A stretch of DNA of 64,000 bases from Candidatus Acetothermia bacterium. Its GTDB lineage: Bacteria > Bipolaricaulota > Bipolaricaulia > RBG-16-55-9 > JANLFV01. Positions within the stretch are counted from its first letter, which is position 1. Each line of letters begins with the position of its first letter. Below, one piece after another: positions 58,920 to 64,000 of this stretch. A model generated the notes under the pieces. It saw only the letters and a program-made list of their open reading frames with translations. It made no database searches and was not told the DNA's origin. Position numbers and translations under genes: made by a program. The stretch covers positions 62,001-126,000 of the forward strand of contig JANLFV010000002.1 in NCBI GenBank assembly GCA_024653345.1, given 5' to 3'.

Positions 58920-61681
58920 GCGAGCGCCTCTTCCTCTCCGTCTACCGGTTCGTCCGCGATCGCGCAAAGTGGGTGCTGCTCGGAGCATTCTCCCTGGCAT
59001 TCCTCGCCTTCCTCTACACCTTCGTCATCTCCGGCCTCACGGTCCGCAGCTCGTTTCTCGACCTTCTTCCCCGGGACGACCCGCTGATCGCGCGGTTTAG
59101 GGAGACCCAAGAGGCCCTGGAGCGGGTCGACTACCTCCAGATCCTCGTCCGGCTGAAGAGCCCGCCCGCGGATGTGGGGGAGCGGAGGAGGACCCTTCTG
59201 GAAGCCTCCTCCAGGCTGATCGCCCAGCTCCGCGCCAGCCCCGAGATCGTCGAGGCGAGCGATCGCCCGGAAGTGGCCCTCCCTGAGGTGCTGATCCTCG
59301 CCGGTGGGCAGGAGCAGCTCCAGGAGTTGCTAAGCTATGTCGAGCGGATCGAGGCCCGTCTCCCCGCGGGCGGGGCAGCCCCGGCAGGCAGTGAGAGATT
59401 GAGCGAGGTCTACGGCCAAATAAATGCTGCTCTCGAGGCGGCGATCTCCGGCGAGGGCAGCGGCGGGGGCGAGTTCGACCCGGACCAGCTGAAGCAGACG
59501 GCCCTTGAACTGCGCGGGCTTACCCTGGGCGTGACGGAGATGGTCGCCCTCCTCGACCAGCCGGAGGGGCTGGAGGGGGATATTGCCGGTCTGATCAGCA
59601 GCCTGGATGAACTCCAGCAGCGAGCGGAGGAGCAGGTCTTCTTCTCTCAGGATAGTGCCGCGATCTTGATCAACGCCCGACCACGGTTCTCCTCGCAAGC
59701 CGGAGGCGTGAGCTATGCCCACGAGGTGGTGCGGACGGTGAGAGAGGCGGTCCGCGCGGCCGGGCTCGACTCCGCTCGGTTCACGGTCGGCCTGGCCGGC
59801 TCTTATGCCACCGCCGCCGAGGGTGACCTCTTGATCAAGGGCGACATGGGGAAGGCCACAATCTTCTCCGCGATCGGGATCGTGCTCATCCTCCTCCTCG
59901 CCTTCAAGCAACTCCTCCTCCCGCTACTGGCGATCATCCCTCTTCTGTTGGCGCTGGTCCTGACCCTCGGCTGGGCCCAGCTCGCCACCGCCGGGCTCAA
60001 TCTGATCACGGCCTTCCTCCCCGCCCTGATCATGGGGCTGGGGATCGACTACGGGGCGCACTTCCTCACCCGCTACCTCGAGGAGCGCCGGGCCGGGCGG
60101 CCGGGCGGCCCCGCCTGGGAGAAGACCCTCCAGATGAAGGGCCCGGCAGTGGCCGTCGCCGGGCTCACCACGGCGATCGTCCTCCTCTCGCTCCTCTCCT
60201 CCCGCTCGCGGGGGATCTTCGAGATGGGGGTGATCGGGGCCGTCGGAATCCTTCTGGCCCTGCTGCTGTTCATCTTCCTCCTCCCCTCGCTCGCCATCGT
60301 CTGCCAGGGGCTCTTCGGCCAAGGCCTGCTCGGCCAGCTCCGGCAGCGTCAACTCCTCCCCTGGGGAAAGCTCCTCTCCTGGCTGTTGAAGCGGAAGCGG
60401 GCCGTGGTGTTAAGCATCATCGTCCTCTCCCTCGTGCTCATCTACCCTGCCTCGCAGGTCCGGCTCCGGTTCGTCTCCCAGACCCTCCTCCCCCAGGAGA
60501 TGGAGAGCCAGCTCGTCCAGCGGGCGATTCAGGAGGGCGGGTTCAACCTTGAGCAACTCAAGCTGGGGGACTACTTCATCTTCTACGCCCGCGATGCCGA
60601 GGAGCTCCAGAGAGTTGCCACCCGGCTGAGGGAGGTCCCCCTCGTGGAGGGAGTCCAATCCCTGGCCGATTATCTCTCTCCGGAGTTCCAGGCCTATGGC
60701 CTGGAGGGGGTGAGCTTCAGCGCGGGGCTCGCGGCTGCGGGGCGGCAGCTCGAGCTGGTCCGGACGAACCTGGGCGAGCGGGAGGCGATCCGCGCCGAGG
60801 CGGAACGGCTGGTCATCAACCTCAGCTCGCTCCAGGCCCTCTCGGCCCTCTACGGCCAGGGGGAGATCGCCGCGACGCTCAGCTCGCTCATCCAGGGGCT
60901 CCTCGGGCTGATCGACTCCCTGGAGCACCTCGACCCGGAGAGGATCGCCGCGCACATCGAGGCCTTGGGTGAGGAACTGGCCCGCTTGGAAGCCAAGATC
61001 AGGGAGGCTTTCCCCAAGGGCGATCCCTTCACCCTCGCCTGGGGCCTCCTCCAGGAGTGGTTCCGCACGGCCAAGGGCGAGTTCATCATCTATGCCAAAG
61101 TGGACAGTAGCAAGATCTATCAGCCGGAGTATTACCGGCAGTTCATCGCGCAAGTCTCGCAATTCAGCCAGGTCTTCTTCGGCGCGGCGATGATCCAAGA
61201 CCGGCTCGAGCAGCACATGAAGCGGGACTTCTGGGTGACGACCTTAATCTCGTCTCTCTTGATCCTGGCGCTCCTTTTGTGGAACTTCCGCCGGCGCGGG
61301 CAGCGCCGGTTCGCGCTGCTCGCAGTCCTCCCGCTTCTCCTCGGCTACCTCTGGATGCTGGCGGGGATGAGGCTCTTGGGGCTCAACTTCAATTTCACCA
61401 ACATGATCATCTCCCCCCTGTTGATCGGCATGGGGATCGGCTATGGAGTCTACATCATCCATCGCTACCTCGAGGAGGACGATGTCCAGCGGGCCACGGC
61501 TTCTACCGCCCTAGCGGTCCTGGTCTCGGCCACAACCACCATGGTCTCATTCGGCTCGCTCCTCCTCGCCCGGACCCCCGGGCTCCGCTTCCTCGGCCAG
61601 TCGGCCCTGCTCGGCCTCGGGTTCAATGCCATCTTCAACCTCGTCCTCCTCCCCGCCGTGATCGCCCTGCGCAAGGATTGA
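58916..61681 (+). CDS. RND/MMPL-family exporter
   Basis: A 921-residue membrane protein with the RND topology: one N-terminal helix (about 18-42), a large periplasmic domain, five helices (about 320-480), a second set starting near 490, another periplasmic domain and five C-terminal helices (about 775-915). Twin membrane motifs IMGLGIDYGAHFLTRYLEER and LIGMGIGYGVYIIHRYLEE are typical of MMPL/HpnN-like lipid or hopanoid exporters. ATG 58916 overlaps the nusA stop. The cargo is unknown. Confidence 0.85.
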   Translation: MSERLFLSVYRFVRDRAKWVLLGAFSLAFLAFLYTFVISGLTVRSSFLDLLPRDDPLIARFRETQEALERVDYLQILVRLKSPPADVGERRRTLLEASSRLIAQLRASPEIVEASDRPEVALPEVLILAGGQEQLQELLSYVERIEARLPAGGAAPAGSERLSEVYGQINAALEAAISGEGSGGGEFDPDQLKQTALELRGLTLGVTEMVALLDQPEGLEGDIAGLISSLDELQQRAEEQVFFSQDSAAILINARPRFSSQAGGVSYAHEVVRTVREAVRAAGLDSARFTVGLAGSYATAAEGDLLIKGDMGKATIFSAIGIVLILLLAFKQLLLPLLAIIPLLLALVLTLGWAQLATAGLNLITAFLPALIMGLGIDYGAHFLTRYLEERRAGRPGGPAWEKTLQMKGPAVAVAGLTTAIVLLSLLSSRSRGIFEMGVIGAVGILLALLLFIFLLPSLAIVCQGLFGQGLLGQLRQRQLLPWGKLLSWLLKRKRAVVLSIIVLSLVLIYPASQVRLRFVSQTLLPQEMESQLVQRAIQEGGFNLEQLKLGDYFIFYARDAEELQRVATRLREVPLVEGVQSLADYLSPEFQAYGLEGVSFSAGLAAAGRQLELVRTNLGEREAIRAEAERLVINLSSLQALSALYGQGEIAATLSSLIQGLLGLIDSLEHLDPERIAAHIEALGEELARLEAKIREAFPKGDPFTLAWGLLQEWFRTAKGEFIIYAKVDSSKIYQPEYYRQFIAQVSQFSQVFFGAAMIQDRLEQHMKRDFWVTTLISSLLILALLLWNFRRRGQRRFALLAVLPLLLGYLWMLAGMRLLGLNFNFTNMIISPLLIGMGIGYGVYIIHRYLEEDDVQRATASTALAVLVSATTTMVSFGSLLLARTPGLRFLGQSALLGLGFNAIFNLVLLPAVIALRKD

Positions 61682-61706
61682 TCTCACCCCGAGAAGCCTC
61701 TATAAT
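61678..61706 (+). promoter_or_regulatory. Promoter for the 61738 gene and rny
   Basis: TTGATC (61678-61683), a 17-bp spacer and a perfect TATAAT (61701-61706), about 30 bp before the next start. It is the same promoter as upstream of the acyl-CoA mutase. Confidence 0.85.
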
Positions 61707-61737
61707 CGAGTTAAGCCCTCAAAGGGCGGGGCCTTCG

Positions 61738-62280
61738 ATGATCGTGAAACTGGATGGAGAGAAGCTGGAGGTGGCCGACGGGCTGACCTTTCCGGAGCTG
61801 ATCGCCCATGTCCGAAGCATCCTCAAGCAGCGGGCGTTGAGCGAGCTCCGGCTCAATGGGGCTACCGTCTCACAGGCGCTCCTTGATGAACTGAGCGGCC
61901 GGCCGATCTTCGGCCAGATCGAGCTCTTCTCGATCGAGCCGCGCGAGCTGGTCGCGGAGCTCGCCCGCCAGGGCCGGCGCTATTTGGAGCAGTTGGCGGG
62001 CGTGGAGCTGACACCGGAGGTCGTCCCTGGCCTGCTCGAAGGCTTCGTCTGGCTGAACCAGGCCCTGGCGCTCATCCCCTTAGGGGTCGGCTTCCCCGAG
62101 CTCCAGGCCCGCGTCCGGGAGCTGCTGATCGAGAATCGTCGCCTCCGCGAGCGGCTCAGTCGGAGCTCGGAAGAAGGGCTCGAGGAGCTAGAAGAGGAGC
62201 TGGGGCGCGAGTTGGTCGCTTACCAGGAGATCTTCACTGAGGTAGGAAAGAGGTTGGAGAGATGTGGTGGGGATACTTAA
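61738..62280 (+). CDS. Uncharacterised protein upstream of RNase Y
   Basis: A 180-residue soluble protein with no recognised family. It starts with a ubiquitin-like pattern ([21 protein letters not shown]), followed by helical segments. A charged coiled-coil-like tail ([35 protein letters not shown]) ends it. ATG 61738 is chosen from the promoter position and the family-like start. It overlaps rny by 19 bp, so a role linked to RNA decay or the RNase Y complex is possible but unproven. Confidence 0.7.
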   Translation: MIVKLDGEKLEVADGLTFPELIAHVRSILKQRALSELRLNGATVSQALLDELSGRPIFGQIELFSIEPRELVAELARQGRRYLEQLAGVELTPEVVPGLLEGFVWLNQALALIPLGVGFPELQARVRELLIENRRLRERLSRSSEEGLEELEEELGRELVAYQEIFTEVGKRLERCGGDT

Positions 62281-63791
62281 TTCTCGGCGGGCTCTTGGTA
62301 GCCCTAGGGGGCTACTGGCTGGGAAGGGCCCATCTGGCGCGCCGGCTGGCGCGCGAGGAGCGTCAAGCCGGTGAGATCATCGCCGCGGCGAAGGAGGAGG
62401 CCGAGCGCCTCCGCCAGGAGGCCCTCCTCAGCGGGCAGGAAGAGCTCCAGCGAAGAAGAGAGGAGCTGGAGCGCGAGGTCAGACGGCGGGAGGAGAAGCT
62501 CGAGACGCTCGAGGCCCGCTTGCTCAAGCGCGAGGAGCGGCTGGAGGAGAAGAGCGAGCAGCTCGAGCGGCTCGAGGGGAGCCTCAAGGAGGAGCTCCGG
62601 CAGCTCGGGGAGCTGGCCGAGCGGGGGAAGCGGCTCCTGGCCGAGGAGCAGCAATCGCTCGAGCGGATCGCCGGGCTCTCACGGGAGGAGGCGCGGGAGG
62701 AATTGCTCCACCTCCTTGAGGCCGAGGCCGAGCGCTCGTTCGCCAAGTGGCTCGAGCGGCGGAGGGCCCAGGTCGAGGCCGAGGCCGAGCAGGAGGCGCG
62801 GAAGATCATCGCCACTGCGATCCAACGCTACGCCGCTGAGGAGGTGGAGGAGACGACCTTCAGCTCCGTCCCCCTCCCCAGTGACGACTACAAGGGGCGG
62901 ATCATCGGCCGCGAGGGGAGGAACATCCGGACATTCGAGGCCCTCACGGGCGTGGAGGTGCTCGTGGACGACACGCCCGACACGGTCGTGCTCTCCTCGT
63001 TCAACCCCCTGAGGCGGGAGATGGCCCGGATGGCGATGGAGAAGCTGATCGAGGACGGCCGGATCCATCCGGCCCAGATCAAGAAGCAGGTCGAGCGGGC
63101 GGAGCAGCGCCTGATTGAGCACATCCGCGAGCTGGGCCAGAAGGCGATCTTCGAGCTGGGGATCGACAACATCCATCCCGAGCTGGTGATGCTTATCGGG
63201 CGGCTCAACTACCGCCTGAGCTACGGGCAGAACCAGCTCCGCCACTCCCTCGAGGTTGCCTACCTCGCGGGGATGCTCGCGGCGGAACTCGGGCTCGACC
63301 CGAAGCCAGCCAAGCGGGCGGGGATCCTCCACGACATCGGGAAGGCGGTCGATCACAAGGTCGAGGGCTCGCACTCGCTGATCAGCGCGGACCTGGCCCG
63401 GCGCTACGGCGAGCCGGAGAGCATCGTGCACGCGATCGCGGCCCACAACGGCGAGGTCGAGCCCCAGACGGTCCTGGCGATCCTGCTCCAGGCGGCGGAC
63501 GCGCTCTCAGCCGCCCGGCCGGGGGCACGCCAGGAGACCTTCGAGGCCTACATCCAGCGCCTCCAGGAGCTCGAGGAGATCTGCACTTCCTTCCCCGGGG
63601 TAGCGGAGGCCTACGCGATCCAGGCCGGAAGAGAGGTGCGGGTGATCGTCAAGCCGGAGGAGGTCGATGACGAGCTTGCGGCCAAGCTCTCCTACGACAT
63701 CGCCCGGATGGTCGAGCAGGAGCTGGACTATCCCGGCGAGATCAAGGTGAATGTGATCCGTGAGACCCAGTTCGTTCAGGTAGCGAGATGA
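62262..63791 (+). CDS. rny: Ribonuclease Y
   Basis: Membrane-anchored endoribonuclease that initiates mRNA decay. The 509-residue protein has an N-terminal helix (residues 2-21), a long charged coiled coil (about 30-190), a KH domain with [19 protein letters not shown] and an HD domain with [11 protein letters not shown] and [19 protein letters not shown]. It overlaps the preceding gene by 19 bp. Confidence 0.96.
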   Translation: MWWGYLILGGLLVALGGYWLGRAHLARRLAREERQAGEIIAAAKEEAERLRQEALLSGQEELQRRREELEREVRRREEKLETLEARLLKREERLEEKSEQLERLEGSLKEELRQLGELAERGKRLLAEEQQSLERIAGLSREEAREELLHLLEAEAERSFAKWLERRRAQVEAEAEQEARKIIATAIQRYAAEEVEETTFSSVPLPSDDYKGRIIGREGRNIRTFEALTGVEVLVDDTPDTVVLSSFNPLRREMARMAMEKLIEDGRIHPAQIKKQVERAEQRLIEHIRELGQKAIFELGIDNIHPELVMLIGRLNYRLSYGQNQLRHSLEVAYLAGMLAAELGLDPKPAKRAGILHDIGKAVDHKVEGSHSLISADLARRYGEPESIVHAIAAHNGEVEPQTVLAILLQAADALSAARPGARQETFEAYIQRLQELEEICTSFPGVAEAYAIQAGREVRVIVKPEEVDDELAAKLSYDIARMVEQELDYPGEIKVNVIRETQFVQVAR

Positions 63792-63818
63792 TCCCAGGCT
63801 TAGCAAAGGAGGTAACGA

Positions 63819-64000
63819 TGGCTGTGTTGAAGGTCTCATCCCACTCGAACCCGAGCGCCACCGCCGGGGCGTTGGCCAACACCATTCGCAGTCAGGGCTG
63901 GGCCGAGATCCAGGTGATCGGGCCGAAGGCCGTGAATCAGGCGGTCAAGGCCATCGCCATCGCCAGAGGCTACATCGCCCCTTCCGGGATCGACCTCGTC
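63819..64000 (+). CDS. spoVS: Stage V sporulation protein S (SpoVS), cut by window end
   Basis: The first 60 codons are present: VLKVSSHSNPSATAGALANT, IQVIGPKAVNQAVKAIAIARG and APSGIDLV match SpoVS, a small Alba-fold nucleic-acid-binding protein of about 86 residues also found in non-sporulating bacteria. A near-perfect AAAGGAGGTAA ribosome site lies 4 bp before the ATG. Rny-SpoVS adjacency recurs in several thermophilic and Gram-positive lineages. Confidence 0.95.

Noticed and set aside
1-64000. tRNA, rRNA, CRISPR array, transposase or integrase
   Set aside because: I looked in all gaps on both strands and saw no cloverleaf-like segment, repeat-spacer array or mobile-element protein.

Overview
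The window is a gene-dense, GC-rich (roughly 62% by eye) bacterial chromosome segment with about 57 protein-coding genes, no rRNA, tRNA or CRISPR, and no obvious IS element or prophage. Housekeeping genes (nusA, rny, spoVS, holA, dprA, ndk, mutM) mix with thermophile or archaeal-flavoured ones (carboxypeptidase Taq, archaeal-type phosphoglycerate mutase, an alkyltransferase-endonuclease V fusion, amidotransferase-free FMN glutamate synthase, split acyl-CoA mutase). A porin-like secreted protein hints at an outer membrane. This fits a deep-branching, possibly thermophilic anaerobe such as Bipolaricaulota (OP1/Acetothermia), but that assignment is inference. Promoters are classical sigma-70 type, several with a 17-bp spacer. 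The host sequence almost completely avoids the palindromes ACGT and GTAC.

Layout. 0-5.2 kb: pstSCAB phosphate transporter with overlapping genes, then dprA and ndk. 5.2-8.4 kb: a leader region and a large, AT-richer secreted protein that breaks the ACGT/GTAC avoidance and looks acquired. 8.4-22.4 kb: a purine region with an 8-oxoguanine-deaminase-like amidohydrolase, a fucose-isomerase-like protein, two convergent BMP-type (nucleoside-like) ABC transporter clusters sharing one ATPase gene, and a mocA-xdhC-yqeB operon for molybdenum (probably selenium-dependent) hydroxylase maturation. One of the two solute-binding protein genes carries an amber codon and a frameshift. 22.4-25.9 kb: holA, an HD protein, the alkyltransferase-EndoV fusion and mutM. 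25.9-28.0 kb: a two-subunit B12 mutase whose substrate-pocket residues look like isobutyryl-CoA mutase rather than methylmalonyl-CoA mutase. 28.2-30 kb: a U32-like protein and a WalJ-like hydrolase.

30-41.3 kb is the most distinctive part. Two convergent Crp/Fnr regulators are followed by a glutamate dehydrogenase, then an operon of NuoE, a 1053-residue NuoF-GltD fusion, a HoxU/NuoG-like iron-sulfur protein, an FMN glutamate-synthase-like protein and a second glutamate dehydrogenase. Each dehydrogenase is followed by a copy of a 76-bp hairpin repeat. The set looks like a redox machine coupling NADH, NADPH and perhaps ferredoxin to glutamate metabolism. A Crp-like palindrome lies at about -41.5 from the predicted operon start, and tandem 21-bp repeats precede the first dehydrogenase.

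41.4-49.4 kb: two small proteins, an M28-like peptidase, a porin-like protein, a flavodoxin, phosphoglycerate mutase and a large secreted carbohydrate-active-like protein. 49.4-52.5 kb: a restriction-modification-like cassette. 52.6-57.8 kb: carboxypeptidase Taq, acylphosphatase, nitroreductase, an orphan sugar-type binding protein, a phosphatidyltransferase and an RluD-type pseudouridine synthase. 57.9-64 kb: nusA, an RND exporter, an uncharacterised protein, RNase Y and the start of spoVS.
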